Shown here piece after piece: positions 8,932-18,249 of a stretch of DNA of 64,000 bases. Numbering within the stretch: the stretch's first letter is position 1; each line of letters opens with the position of its first letter. The stretch is from Gemmatimonadota bacterium. GTDB taxonomy: Bacteria; Latescibacterota; UBA2968. The notes below the pieces were generated by a model, which made no database searches, had not been told where the DNA came from, and saw nothing but the letters and a program-made list of their open reading frames with translations. Location of the stretch: the NCBI GenBank assembly GCA_026705765.1, contig JAPPAB010000054.1:1-64000 (forward strand), in the 5' to 3' direction. The position numbers and the translations under genes were made by a program.

Positions 8932-10614
8932 ATGTGGCATTATCACCAGCACTTTCGCCAAGCAACTGCTCGCGTCTCGCGTCTTATATCTTACCTTTTT
9001 TTCTTTTTTCTTTTTTTTGCCTGTGCGCGGCAGATGCCTCCGCCAGGAGGTCCGCTCGATAAAACGCCGCCGAGGGTGATCGATACAGTGCCCGCAGATG
9101 ATTCTGTGCGAGTCGGGTTGGATACGCCGATTCGCATTCGCTTTTCTGAGGCGATGGATCGCAGGTCGGTCGAGCGGGCGTTATTTGTTTCGCCACAGGG
9201 GGCTGAGGAATTCGATTTCAAGTGGCGTGGGGATGTGCTGGAAATTCGGTTGTCCGATGGCTTACAAGCCAACCGGACGTATCTGGTCACGGTGGGGCAG
9301 GAGAGCGCGGATGAGTGGCGCAACCGCATGCGGGCTTCTTATAGTTTTGGATTTGCGACGGGGGATCGCTTAAATCGCGGGGAACTCAATGGGCGGGTGT
9401 TGAAGTCTAAGGAGGAAAGGGGACAGGTTTTTGTTTGGGCTTATGATCTGTCTGTGGTGACAGCACCCGATCCGGTGAGAGACCGCCCCACTTATGTGAC
9501 GCAGCCCGATGAAACGGGCCATTTTGTATTGCCGCGTTTGGGTTCTGGGAATTATCGGGTATTTGCTTTTGGCGATCAGAATAATGATCGCACGTATTCA
9601 TCTGGCGACTTGTTGGCACTGCCGCCCGGCGATGTGGCGCTTTCCGATGAGGGGCGCGTTCGCCTGGGCGATCTCAAACTCGCGGTGCGCGATACATCAG
9701 CACCTGCGCTCGTTGCTGCACGCACTCCCGATCAACAGCATGTTTTGATGCGTTTTGATGAACCTGTGCGCGTTTTGGGCGTTGAAATATCTGGGCTATC
9801 GGTGTTGGAGATATATCAAGATCCCGTTGACTCTAGTGGGGTGGGATTGTTTACTGAACTGCAAGCGCAGGGCGTGGAATACAGGGTGCGGGTTGATGTC
9901 GCAGATCGGTGGGAGAATCGCGATACCACAGATGTAATGGTGCGAGGCGATGGTACGCGCGATCGACGCGCGCCAGAGGTGCTGGCACGCATACCGACGG
10001 AGAATGCCGAGAATGTTTTGCCAACGGCTGTGATTCGCATGTTGTTTTCCGATGCGATGCGTGTAGATCCCGTGTCTGACCTGTGGGTAGAGTCGGATTC
10101 GACGGTTGTTCCGCAAGGGCATTTTGAATGGGTTGCGCCCAATCATCTCGTGTTTGTACCGGATAGTCTCTGGAAGAGTGGCGAGACGATTCGGCTCATT
10201 GGAAAGCACGAGCGGCTATTGGATATTGGTGGCAATGTTCTTTCTGAACCGATTTCGTTTGTTTTTTCTGTGATGGACACTGCGGCTCTGGGGCGCGTTT
10301 CCGGGACGACGTCTTCTTCTGATGTGGTGATATGGGTGGTGGGGTTGACGCATGATTTTTTTCGGGAACAGGTTTTGCGGGATACGACGTTTAGTTTGAC
10401 GAATTTGCTTCCGGGGACGTATCGCATTTCTGGATTTTTAGATCGCGACCGCAATGGTCAGTGGATATCTGGCCAGGTTCATCCGTTTGTGCCTGCGGAG
10501 CCTTTGATCGCGCGGGCTGATACGGTGGAGGTACGGGCGCGATGGGAGACGGAGGTCGAGAAGTTGGAATCCAGGGTCTGGTGGATATTGCCAACCAGTG
10601 AGGAGAGTCCGTGA
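8932..10614 (+). CDS. Ig-like (Big_5) domain lipoprotein
   Basis: This 560-residue exported protein has a strongly hydrophobic signal and a lipobox-like FFAC near residue 30, then PPPGGPLDKTPP. That arrangement is familiar from Bacteroidetes-type Ig-like lipoproteins. The first bacterial Ig-like domain (TPPRVIDTVPADDSVRVGL..FSEAMD) covers about residues 45-145. A second similar unit starts near RRAPEVLARIPTENAENV (about 343). Between and after them are carboxypeptidase-regulatory-like stretches (GELNGRV.., LLPGTYRISGFLDRDRNGQW). It is translationally coupled to the next gene through TGATG. Its function is unknown; anchoring in a membrane is predicted from the lipobox. Confidence 0.8.
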   Translation: MWHYHQHFRQATARVSRLISYLFFFFLFFACARQMPPPGGPLDKTPPRVIDTVPADDSVRVGLDTPIRIRFSEAMDRRSVERALFVSPQGAEEFDFKWRGDVLEIRLSDGLQANRTYLVTVGQESADEWRNRMRASYSFGFATGDRLNRGELNGRVLKSKEERGQVFVWAYDLSVVTAPDPVRDRPTYVTQPDETGHFVLPRLGSGNYRVFAFGDQNNDRTYSSGDLLALPPGDVALSDEGRVRLGDLKLAVRDTSAPALVAARTPDQQHVLMRFDEPVRVLGVEISGLSVLEIYQDPVDSSGVGLFTELQAQGVEYRVRVDVADRWENRDTTDVMVRGDGTRDRRAPEVLARIPTENAENVLPTAVIRMLFSDAMRVDPVSDLWVESDSTVVPQGHFEWVAPNHLVFVPDSLWKSGETIRLIGKHERLLDIGGNVLSEPISFVFSVMDTAALGRVSGTTSSSDVVIWVVGLTHDFFREQVLRDTTFSLTNLLPGTYRISGFLDRDRNGQWISGQVHPFVPAEPLIARADTVEVRARWETEVEKLESRVWWILPTSEESP

Positions 10615-11003
10615 TGTTCTTTTGGAAAGATCGAGATCAGTTGCCTCAAGCGGGTATTGTGATTGGGCTGTTGGTGATGCTGTGCGTGGTGTTGTTTTAT
10701 CAGTTTACATATCGCACGCCCGAAGATGCAGAGCGAGAACGCGCCCGTATTATGTTGCAACGCATTGCGGCTTTGGAACACGCATATCGCGCGGAATATG
10801 GCACTTATTTGCCTATTGATGAAAAAAATAACGGAGGTATTTTACAACTCAATAATGCGCCGGGACGATTTCGCTATCGGGTGACTGTTTCAGAGGATGG
10901 TTTCAAGGCGTATGCAGAAGCGGATTTTGATCGAGATGGCAAAGCCGAGGTGTGGATGATGGATGCAACGGGATCTGAATCAGTACTTAAACAAGAGGAT
11001 TAA
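10614..11003 (+). CDS. Single-pass pilin-like protein
   Basis: About 129 residues: a short cytoplasmic segment (MFFWKDRDQLPQAG), one membrane helix (IVIGLLVMLCVVLFYQFTY), then a soluble part opening with an amphipathic helix (ARIMLQRIAALEHAYRAEYG). That helix resembles the one following the N-terminal helix in type IV pilins and pseudopilins. The C-terminal part (NNAPGRFRYRVTVSEDGFKAYAEADFDRDGKAEVWMMD) also resembles pilin-like beta sheets. There is no clear prepilin peptidase site, so pilin is a structural resemblance only. The ATG overlaps the stop of the lipoprotein gene by one base, and the protease gene starts one base after this stop, giving a tight three-gene unit. Confidence 0.7.
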   Translation: MFFWKDRDQLPQAGIVIGLLVMLCVVLFYQFTYRTPEDAERERARIMLQRIAALEHAYRAEYGTYLPIDEKNNGGILQLNNAPGRFRYRVTVSEDGFKAYAEADFDRDGKAEVWMMDATGSESVLKQED

Positions 11004-11004
11004 T

Positions 11005-13515
11005 ATGATAAGAAAAATGTGCGTTTTTGGCCTTCTGCTCGCTCTGTGGGTTGGTGCGGAAGGATATGTGATTCTTACAGAACAAAATTCGCGTGGACAA
11101 ATTGTGACACTTCGCTGGTCGCCTTCTCGGGCCGGGGCGGGTATTCCCTTTGTGGTCAATACCGGGAGTTTTCCCTTTCCCGAGACCGAGGTGGTGCGGA
11201 TTGCACAGCAGGGATTTAACGACTGGGGCGCGGTGCCGTCGGCATTTATTACCTTTGAATATGAAGGTACAGCACAGCTTGAAGTGTCGGGTAATGATAA
11301 TCGCAATGTGATTTTTTACGATGCGACGGGAGAGATTATAGGCGCACCTGAGGGGACGGGGGTCATTGCCGTTGCACGGGTTATCAATAACGACGATGGT
11401 TTGATTACGGATGTGGATATTGTTTTTAATGGGCGGGATCATCAATTTTCGATTGAGGAGAATGCTACGCCTGAAGACTTCACCGATCTTCACGCTGTGA
11501 TGACGCATGAAATCGGCCATTTGTTGGGGCTGGATCACAGCCCCTGGGTGGGTGACCCCGAACTGCGTGCGACAATGTTTCCCTATGCTTCGTCCCAGGC
11601 ACCTCGTGCCGAGCGTTCTCTGGAAGCCGATGATATCGCGGGTATAACGGCGATATACCCGGTAGAAGGGCTGACCGGCGGTGTGCGTGGGCAGGTCTTG
11701 AGTGCCGATGGTCCCGCATTTGGCGTGCATGTGGTGGCTTATCAGGCGGGAACAGATTCCCTTATGTTTGTTGCGAGTGTTCTATCGGGGACGGCAGGTG
11801 AACAAAAGGGACCCAATGGCGATGGGCGTTATGAAATTCTCGGTTTGCCCCCGGGTGATTATCACGTTGCGATTGAGCCACACCATCGCGCAATTTCTGC
11901 TGATAATTTTGGCGGTATTTTTCAGACGTTATATGAAGAAAGATTAGACAGAGAATATTATAACAATGCGTTTGTGCAGGATAATGCCCAGATCATACGC
12001 GTTGAGATTGACCGCGTTATAGAGAATATCGATTTTGCGATTGGGCCTTCTGCACCGGGCGCGCCTTTTATTCGGGAGACTATTTTTCCAGCCAATACGC
12101 CCGATCCCAATGGTCCCTATCGCTTTTCGGCAAGGGTGACCGATAATACAGGGGTGGCGACTGTTGAATTGCGTTATCGGATTAATGGTGGGGGTGAGCA
12201 GGTGCTGCCAATGATCCCTACGGGGAACGATATTTTTGCCGCGGAACTCGACGGGCAAAGTGTGGGATCGAGGATTGAGTATCGGGTGATTGCGCGCGAT
12301 GGCGATGGCAATGAGACGCCTTCGCCGGCATCTGATTTGCCCATGTTGCAATTCGATGTGATATCACTTTCTGGCTCATCTGTACTTTTTGTTGCATTGC
12401 GAGATGCCGATGTCGTGGCTGTTATCGATATGGGTACGGGCGAAGAAGTGGCACACATTCCCACTGGCGTGGTGCCTTTAAGTGTTTTGATGACGCCGGA
12501 TCAGCGCTATTTGTTTGTCGCCAATACGGGGGGATCTGCCGGTACATCTGAGAATCGGGTCACGGTTATCGAGACCGCCACGCATCAGGTGGTGGCGAAT
12601 ATTGAGGTTGATACTGCGCCTCTGGATCTCGCTTTGAGCGCAGATGGGCAGCTACTTTATGTCACCAATTCACAGTCTAAGAGTATTTCGGTTATAGATG
12701 TGGCGAGTTTGACTGTGCGTTCTCGCATTCGGGTGCCGATTAGCGGAGAGAACGGTCCTTATGGCGTGGCGATTCACCCGGATGGGAAGCGGCTTTATGT
12801 TACAGATATCAATGGCAATCAGGTATTGGTTGTCGATACCGCACGCAGGGCGACTATTGGTCGCATTGATGTGATTGAGGAACCCCGGTCACTGGTTATA
12901 TCTGCTGATGGGAAGCGGTTGTATGTGTCGGGTGGGGACTTTGGTGACGTTGGTGGTGGCGGTGTTGCGGTGATTGATACCGAGTCGGAGTCTGTGGTGA
13001 CGACGATTCGTATGGATGGTGGGATATTTCGCCTCGCTTTATCGCCAGATGGTTCGCGGTTGTATGCGACAGACCGCTTGAATGCCCAATTGGTCGTCGT
13101 TGATGTGGCGCAAAATCGCGTTGTGAATACTGTAAAGGTTTTGCCCGAGGGTGAAGAGACGCGCTCTTTGTTTGTGTCGCGCGACGGGTCGCAGATATAT
13201 GTGGCGAACCAGAGTTCGAATGAGCTGGTTATTTTTGATGCGGAGTCGTTTCAGATTCTGAGAACGCTGAATTTTGAGAATATGCCGCGCGGTATGGCGG
13301 TGCGTTCTCAGCCTGCTGTGTTTCTGCCTTTGAAGGAGATAGCCAGTAAAGCAGATTTTGATGGCAGTGGGAAGATCGATTTTGGCGATTTTCTCCTGTT
13401 TGTTGCTGCGTTTAGTTCTGAGAGTCCCGATGCGCGTTTTGATTTGAATGGGGATGGCCAGGTCAATTTCGGCGATTTTATTTTCTTTACCAGTGTTTTC
13501 GGAAGAACAGTCTGA
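11005..13515 (+). CDS. Secreted matrixin-type metalloprotease with YVTN beta-propeller and dockerin-like tail
   Basis: The start at ATG 11005 gives a clean signal peptide (MIRKMCVFGLLLALWVGAEG) and 836 residues; earlier in-frame codons lie inside the previous gene. A peptidase M10-like domain (about 25-220) has the zinc motif HEIGHLLGLDH at H168, E169, H172 and H178. A carboxypeptidase-regulatory-like region follows (GGVRGQVLSADG.., about 225-350), then a beta-rich region. About eight YVTN-type propeller repeats cover roughly 450-770 (PDQRYLFVANTGGS, PDGKRLYVTDINGNQ). Two EF-hand-like repeats end the protein (DFDGSGKIDFGDFLLF and DLNGDGQVNFGDFIFF). It is likely exported and surface-bound or secreted. 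The substrate is unknown. Confidence 0.88.
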   Translation: MIRKMCVFGLLLALWVGAEGYVILTEQNSRGQIVTLRWSPSRAGAGIPFVVNTGSFPFPETEVVRIAQQGFNDWGAVPSAFITFEYEGTAQLEVSGNDNRNVIFYDATGEIIGAPEGTGVIAVARVINNDDGLITDVDIVFNGRDHQFSIEENATPEDFTDLHAVMTHEIGHLLGLDHSPWVGDPELRATMFPYASSQAPRAERSLEADDIAGITAIYPVEGLTGGVRGQVLSADGPAFGVHVVAYQAGTDSLMFVASVLSGTAGEQKGPNGDGRYEILGLPPGDYHVAIEPHHRAISADNFGGIFQTLYEERLDREYYNNAFVQDNAQIIRVEIDRVIENIDFAIGPSAPGAPFIRETIFPANTPDPNGPYRFSARVTDNTGVATVELRYRINGGGEQVLPMIPTGNDIFAAELDGQSVGSRIEYRVIARDGDGNETPSPASDLPMLQFDVISLSGSSVLFVALRDADVVAVIDMGTGEEVAHIPTGVVPLSVLMTPDQRYLFVANTGGSAGTSENRVTVIETATHQVVANIEVDTAPLDLALSADGQLLYVTNSQSKSISVIDVASLTVRSRIRVPISGENGPYGVAIHPDGKRLYVTDINGNQVLVVDTARRATIGRIDVIEEPRSLVISADGKRLYVSGGDFGDVGGGGVAVIDTESESVVTTIRMDGGIFRLALSPDGSRLYATDRLNAQLVVVDVAQNRVVNTVKVLPEGEETRSLFVSRDGSQIYVANQSSNELVIFDAESFQILRTLNFENMPRGMAVRSQPAVFLPLKEIASKADFDGSGKIDFGDFLLFVAAFSSESPDARFDLNGDGQVNFGDFIFFTSVFGRTV

Positions 13516-13532
13516 TATGCGATGATTCCTCG

Positions 13533-13563
13533 AAAAAAGCTCTGGGTTTCCAGAGTTTTTTTG
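13533..13563 (+). terminator. Intrinsic terminator after the metalloprotease gene
   Basis: CTCTGG at 13540-13545 pairs with CCAGAG at 13550-13555 over a four-base loop. An A-run lies before it and eight Ts after it. Confidence 0.85.
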
Positions 13564-13675
13564 TTTTTACCCTCAAATTGTGGTGTATATTGCAATGGCG
13601 TGTGGTTGGCATACGCGTTTGTAAAACTTCAATGTCGAGGCAGGGATGCCTCTCTTAACTGACGAGGAGGATGTG

Positions 13676-14539
13676 ATGACATTTGGACAGGGTGATTATG
13701 TCTATACGGTGCAGGAAAATTGGTGGACGCTGCCCGAAGGCTGGTCGTTTGGGTGGATACCGGCGGTGGCCGTCGATTCGCAGGATCGCGTTTATGTGTA
13801 CAGTCGCAGCGAGCACCCGATGGTGGTTTTTGATCGCGAGGGCAATTTTTTGTCTTCGTGGGGCGAAGATGTGTTAAAAGATGCACATGGCATTTATATC
13901 GATGCGGAAGATCATGTCTATTGTGTGGAGCGCAATACGCATTGTTTGCGGAAGTTTACCAGTGATGGCGAGTTGTTGGTGACGGTGGGGACACCGGATC
14001 GAGAAGGCGATGAGGGCGAGCCGTTTCGGTTGCCGACCGATGTGGCGTTTGATTCGCAGGGGTTTATGTACGTGTCCGATGGGTATGGCAATGCGAGAAT
14101 GCACAAGTTCACTCCCGATGGCGAGTTGATCAAGTCCTGGGGCGAACCGGGTACTGGACCGGGACAATTTGATCTGGTGCATTCTGTGCGGGTCGATAAG
14201 GATGACCGTTTGTGGGTGGCAGATCGGAGCAATAATCGCATTCAGTTTTTCGATACTGAGGGCAATTTTCAGGGCGAGTGGACGGGTTTGCACCAGCCCG
14301 ATACGGTTTATATTGATGACGAGGATGGGGTGGTTTATATCGCGGAGTTGGATCAGCGGGTGAGTATCTGGACGGTTGATGGCGAGAAATTGTCCGAGTG
14401 GGGGCGCGGGGTTGAAAGCGATATTCCGGGTGAGTTCAAAAAGTGTCCGCACGGTATCTGGCTGGATTCACACGGCGATTTGTACGTGGGAGAAGTGCAG
14501 ACAGATGGCCGGTTGCAAAAGTTTATCCGGCAAAGGTAA
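13676..14539 (+). CDS. NHL-repeat six-bladed beta-propeller protein
   Basis: ATG 13676 is preceded by GAGGAGG at 13664-13670, so I prefer it to the in-frame ATG 13646. The 287-residue protein consists of NHL-like blades (AVDSQDRVYVYSRSEHPMVVFDREGNFLSSWG; DVAFDSQGFMYVSDGYGNAR; VDKDDRLWVADRSNNRIQ). No signal peptide is visible, so it may be cytoplasmic. Similar proteins are annotated as peptidyl-alpha-hydroxyglycine amidating lyase-like, but the repeat alone does not show lyase activity. It is followed seven bases later by the prenyltransferase gene. The function is unknown. Confidence 0.82.
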   Translation: MTFGQGDYVYTVQENWWTLPEGWSFGWIPAVAVDSQDRVYVYSRSEHPMVVFDREGNFLSSWGEDVLKDAHGIYIDAEDHVYCVERNTHCLRKFTSDGELLVTVGTPDREGDEGEPFRLPTDVAFDSQGFMYVSDGYGNARMHKFTPDGELIKSWGEPGTGPGQFDLVHSVRVDKDDRLWVADRSNNRIQFFDTEGNFQGEWTGLHQPDTVYIDDEDGVVYIAELDQRVSIWTVDGEKLSEWGRGVESDIPGEFKKCPHGIWLDSHGDLYVGEVQTDGRLQKFIRQR

Positions 14540-14546
14540 GACTGTG

Positions 14547-15401
14547 ATGGTTGAGGGTATTTTCACTTATGGCCGGATGATTAAATTCGGCCACAGTATT
14601 TTTGCCTTGCCATTCGCGCTTTCAGGTGCGGCATTGGCGGCGGCTGGATACGGAATTTCGTCCGAACAGGTGTTCTGGATTGTGGTGGCGATGGTGGGCG
14701 CGAGAAGTGCTGCCATGGGTTTTAATCGGCTCGTGGACCGGAAGATGGATGCGGCGAATCCGCGCACGGCTAATCGCGAGTTGCCGCAAGGGGTTATTTC
14801 TGCAGGTGCTGTGAAGGTGTTTGTGTGCGTTTTTTCTGCGTTGCTCGTTTTTGCGGCTTATAAGTTAAATCCACTGTGTTTGATGCTGTCGCCCGTGGCA
14901 TTGGGTATTGTGTTTTTTTATTCTTATACGAAGCGTTTTACGTGGACGACGCAGCTTTTTCTCGGTTTGGCATTGTCTCTCGCGCCAGTGGGGGCTTGGA
15001 TTGCTGTGACGGGACAATTGGATGCAAAGATTTTACTGCTCGGTGGCGCGGTGTTGATGTGGGTCGCGGGGTTTGATGTGATTTACGCCTGTCAGGATGC
15101 GGAGTTTGACCGGCGGTTTGGCGTGTATTCGATTCCGCAGAAGTTTGGGATTGGTCCCGCGTTGTGGATTGCGCGGTTATTTCATGTAATTGCTTTTGGT
15201 TTGATGGTGGGGGTGGGGCAGGTGTTCGAACTGGGTGTATTTTATGTGGCTGGCGTGGCGTGCGTAGGCGGTTTGTTGATTTATGAGCATTATCTGGTGA
15301 GACATCGGGATTTGTCAAAGGCGGGTATGGCGTCTTTGACGATGAATGGTGTGGTTAGTGTGGTGTATTTTGTCGGGACGCTGGCCGATTTGTTGTTGTA
15401 A
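14547..15401 (+). CDS. mqnP: UbiA-family polyprenyltransferase (MqnP-like)
   Basis: This integral membrane enzyme of 284 residues attaches a polyprenyl chain to an aromatic acid. The start at ATG 14547 follows AAAGG. The two Asp-rich motifs are present: NRLVDRKMDAANPRTANRELP near residue 55, and DVIYACQDAEFDRRFG near 175. About eight hydrophobic helices are visible. The wording GARSAAMGFNRLVDRKMDAANPR and AGFDVIYACQD fits the futalosine-pathway menaquinone enzyme MqnP better than proteobacterial UbiA. UbiX follows 20 bases later, so the two probably act in quinone synthesis. No mqnA-E gene is in the window, so the pathway is inferred. Confidence 0.85.
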   Translation: MVEGIFTYGRMIKFGHSIFALPFALSGAALAAAGYGISSEQVFWIVVAMVGARSAAMGFNRLVDRKMDAANPRTANRELPQGVISAGAVKVFVCVFSALLVFAAYKLNPLCLMLSPVALGIVFFYSYTKRFTWTTQLFLGLALSLAPVGAWIAVTGQLDAKILLLGGAVLMWVAGFDVIYACQDAEFDRRFGVYSIPQKFGIGPALWIARLFHVIAFGLMVGVGQVFELGVFYVAGVACVGGLLIYEHYLVRHRDLSKAGMASLTMNGVVSVVYFVGTLADLLL

Positions 15402-15421
15402 TCCTGGGGGGCCTGTTTGCT

Positions 15422-16018
15422 ATGAGACGTATTACGGTTGCAATTACCGGAGCGAGTGGGGCTATTTATGCGCTGCGCACGTTGCGCGCATTGCTGATGC
15501 GCGAGGTTGCGGTGGATGTGGTGATATCCGAATTTGGCTGGATGTTGCTTCGAGACGAGGCGGGGTTTGAGGGAAAACAGCAAAATTTTGGCGGGTTTAT
15601 TCGGGAACTTTACGGTGTTTCGGTGGATAACATGGCACTACATCCGTTTAAGAATCTCGCTGCAACGCTGGCGAGTGGTTCGGCGCGATCAGACGGTATG
15701 GTGGTGGTGCCGTGTTCGATGAAAACACTGGCGAGTATAGCACATGGGTTATCGCGCAATTTGATTGAGCGCGCCGCTGATGTCGCGTTGAAAGAACGTC
15801 GGACGCTCATCATTGTGCCGCGGGAGACGCCGATGAATTTGATTCAATTGCGCAATATGGTGGCGGTGGCTGAGGCAGGTGCTGTTGTGGTGCCGGCGAT
15901 GCCAGCATTTTATCAGAAGCCGGAGACGTTTGATGATTTGGCGGATTTTGTCGTTGGTCGAATTTTGAGTTTATTGGGCATCGAGCACGATTTGTATCCG
16001 GCGTGGGAAGGGGACTAA
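15422..16018 (+). CDS. ubiX: Flavin prenyltransferase UbiX
   Basis: UbiX makes prenylated FMN for the decarboxylase UbiD. The 198-residue protein starts with the family motif VAITGASGAIYALRTLRAL. It has the conserved VVPCSMKTLASIAHGLSRNLIERAADV and the arginine-rich REtpmNLIQLRNM-type segment. The length is normal for the family. It follows the prenyltransferase gene on the same strand. Its stop codon overlaps the stop of the convergent RNB gene by four bases (16015-16018), with no room for a separate terminator. UbiD itself is not in the window. Confidence 0.94.
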   Translation: MRRITVAITGASGAIYALRTLRALLMREVAVDVVISEFGWMLLRDEAGFEGKQQNFGGFIRELYGVSVDNMALHPFKNLAATLASGSARSDGMVVVPCSMKTLASIAHGLSRNLIERAADVALKERRTLIIVPRETPMNLIQLRNMVAVAEAGAVVVPAMPAFYQKPETFDDLADFVVGRILSLLGIEHDLYPAWEGD

Positions 16019-18168
16019 AAGCCGACTGCTGATTTCTGGTAGGTTGTTTCCGTGAAGTGTGCCCAGCCTTTCCAGCGATCGATACCCGTCAGGCGCAGGT
16101 CAATTTCGTCGCCGACTTCTACGGGATAACCTGGATAGATGACTGTTTTGAAGGGGTGGTCGAGGAGTTCGACGAGTTCGACGAGGACGCCGCGCATTTT
16201 GAGGTGGAGAACTACGGCGCGAAATTCTCGACCAAGTTGGTTTTCCCACGATTGTAATATCAGATCGCGGGTACGGCGGTGTACCAGGTCGTTGATGAGG
16301 TCCTGCGTTTCCCACATGCGGTAGCGCAGGGTGTTGAGGTCGTCAACCGTGTAGAGGGATTGGTCGGTTTTAAGGTAGTGATCGATCTGGCGTTGCATTA
16401 CGAGGTCTGTATATCTGATTGTGGGTTGGGTGATGGGACAATAATGCGAGATGCCATAGCCGTGATGTGTTTCTGGTGTTGTGCTGAGGCCGGTGTTCGG
16501 GGTGTGGCGGTGAAGTTCGTGGCGGCGCACGATGGGGTGAAAGATTTGTACGATGGACTCGGTATTTTCAATGGGATCGCGTGTTTCGTAAATTGCGGGG
16601 ATCCCTTTATTTTTGCACCACCGACCAACGGCTATGCCAGCGAGCAGAGATAGTTCACGGGCAATGTGATGGGCGTGATTTGGCGGTGATTGTTCCTCGA
16701 GGTCGTGCATGGCTGTTTGCCTCTTTTTGAGGAGGCGTGCGGATAATTGCGAGAAGAATCGTATGGCGCGGTGCTGCGGGTGAGCGGGGTCGTTTAGTGC
16801 ATGGTCGATGTTTTCTGGTGAAAGGTCCGTTTTATTGATTGCGGCCGTTTGCGCGATACAAAAATCTTTGATGCGGCTATCCCGATTTACGCGCCAGAAG
16901 ATGCTGAGTGCTGAGTGCGCTTTGTCGCTCTGGAATTGGCCCAGGTCGTGTGAAAAGCGCGTGGGTAGCATGGGAACGGGTTGATCGGGAAAGGGTATGT
17001 GCGCCATGCGCTCGGCAGCGTCGCGGTCGATGTGCGAATTTTTGGGGATGAGTGCGCCCATATCTGGAATGTGTACGCCAAACTCTGCGCCTCCAAAGAG
17101 CCGGTGCCGATATGAGAGGGCGATGTTTGGATGATCGGGCGGGTGTATCACAAAGACGGGTTGTTTTTTGAGGTTGCCACAAGCGGGCGCGAGTATTTCT
17201 GCCTGGCGGATGGCGAGGTCTGAAAATGCAGTTGGAACTTCGGCGCGGAGTAAGTCGAGGTTTTGATCGCGTTTCCAGACCTTTTTTTTGATGAGTAGTT
17301 CGACTGCGGATTTTTGGCGATTTTTTTTGGTTTTGCAAATTTCAGAGATCAATGCCTGAGCGTGAGTTGCGTGTTGGGATTCTCTGCCCCACAATGCGTA
17401 TTGTCGAATCTGTTCCAGATAGGTTTGCTGGCGCTGGGTCAGTGTGTGTTCTGCTATGGATTCGGTATTATTCGCCATGGCGTGGATAAATTCTTCGCGT
17501 TCTTCATCCCGATCTTTTTTGCGGCTGTTGTGTTGACGGCGGAAGTATGCCTGATCTATCGTATAGGGCGAGTACGAGTTGGGATATTGAGGTTGAAAAT
17601 AAGGACAGGCACCGTGCAGGTGAAGATAGAGGGCGATCCATTGTATCGCATCGTTTTCTGTATCGTAGAAGAGATCGGCGATTTCTGAAAGTGGAAGGGG
17701 GGTTGCAGATTCAACGGCGATTTCCCATACGGATTCGAGGTCTATTTCCCGGCTCAAAGCGCGGATGGTCATTGCATAAGTTTTGAGTGGTACATCGGTT
17801 GATGAGGTGCCGGTGAGATAGACGAGGTTGGGGTGGTGAAAGCGTAGGCGTCGGCCATCTTCTGATAAAACTGTGATTTCGGAAATTTTGCGGGGCAAAA
17901 CAGCCTGGCATGTTCCCAGGAGCAGGCGTTTTCGAAAGCGAAACAGGACAATTTCATCCTGGACAGGTGTGCCGGGTAACCTGCCTTTTGTATGAGGCGC
18001 ATCCTGGGAACTCGGTATTCCATCTTCATCCAGATGGCCCGTGTAGCGCTCGTCGGGTTGATTTTTGTGTTCATTGCGGATGATCAGACCGTAGATGCGT
18101 TTGAGCAGGCTGGCGTAGTAGTAGAGGTAGCGATTGGAGATTGTGATTTCGCGTTTGGGTTTTTGCAT
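16015..18168 (-). CDS. RNase II/RNB-domain protein with degenerate active site
   Basis: This 717-residue protein has the RNB fold signature around residues 338-600 (EFGVHIPDMGALIPKNSHIDRDAAERM, then PDQPVPMLP) and a C-terminal S1/OB-like segment (about 640-715). In active RNase II/R the RNB domain opens with a run of four metal-binding aspartates (DDxDTxDIDDA). Here the aligned stretch reads VIHPPDHPNIALSYR (about 341-355), so three or more of those aspartates are missing. The C-terminal motif SPIRRYxDLxxHR survives in altered form (QPTIRYTDLVMQRQ). It may bind RNA without cutting it, like other pseudo-ribonucleases. The reading frame is intact over 2.1 kb, which argues against a pseudogene. 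Confidence 0.8.
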   Translation of the reverse strand: MQKPKREITISNRYLYYYASLLKRIYGLIIRNEHKNQPDERYTGHLDEDGIPSSQDAPHTKGRLPGTPVQDEIVLFRFRKRLLLGTCQAVLPRKISEITVLSEDGRRLRFHHPNLVYLTGTSSTDVPLKTYAMTIRALSREIDLESVWEIAVESATPLPLSEIADLFYDTENDAIQWIALYLHLHGACPYFQPQYPNSYSPYTIDQAYFRRQHNSRKKDRDEEREEFIHAMANNTESIAEHTLTQRQQTYLEQIRQYALWGRESQHATHAQALISEICKTKKNRQKSAVELLIKKKVWKRDQNLDLLRAEVPTAFSDLAIRQAEILAPACGNLKKQPVFVIHPPDHPNIALSYRHRLFGGAEFGVHIPDMGALIPKNSHIDRDAAERMAHIPFPDQPVPMLPTRFSHDLGQFQSDKAHSALSIFWRVNRDSRIKDFCIAQTAAINKTDLSPENIDHALNDPAHPQHRAIRFFSQLSARLLKKRQTAMHDLEEQSPPNHAHHIARELSLLAGIAVGRWCKNKGIPAIYETRDPIENTESIVQIFHPIVRRHELHRHTPNTGLSTTPETHHGYGISHYCPITQPTIRYTDLVMQRQIDHYLKTDQSLYTVDDLNTLRYRMWETQDLINDLVHRRTRDLILQSWENQLGREFRAVVLHLKMRGVLVELVELLDHPFKTVIYPGYPVEVGDEIDLRLTGIDRWKGWAHFTETTYQKSAVGF

Positions 18169-18198
18169 GGTTTTGCCTCGTCTCTATTGCCCATGAGT

Positions 18199-18226
18199 AA
18201 AGCCCCGGTGAGTGACCGGGGCTTTT
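18199..18226. terminator. Strong GC-rich hairpin between two minus-strand genes
   Basis: AGCCCCGGT and ACCGGGGCT form a nine-pair stem at 18201-18223 with a five-base loop, flanked by short A and T runs. It can end transcription from the DUF1501 gene (stop at 18250, minus strand) before the RNB gene. The U-tract on that strand is short, so efficiency is uncertain. Confidence 0.6.
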
Positions 18227-18249
18227 ATGTTTCAGACGATGCCGGATGC

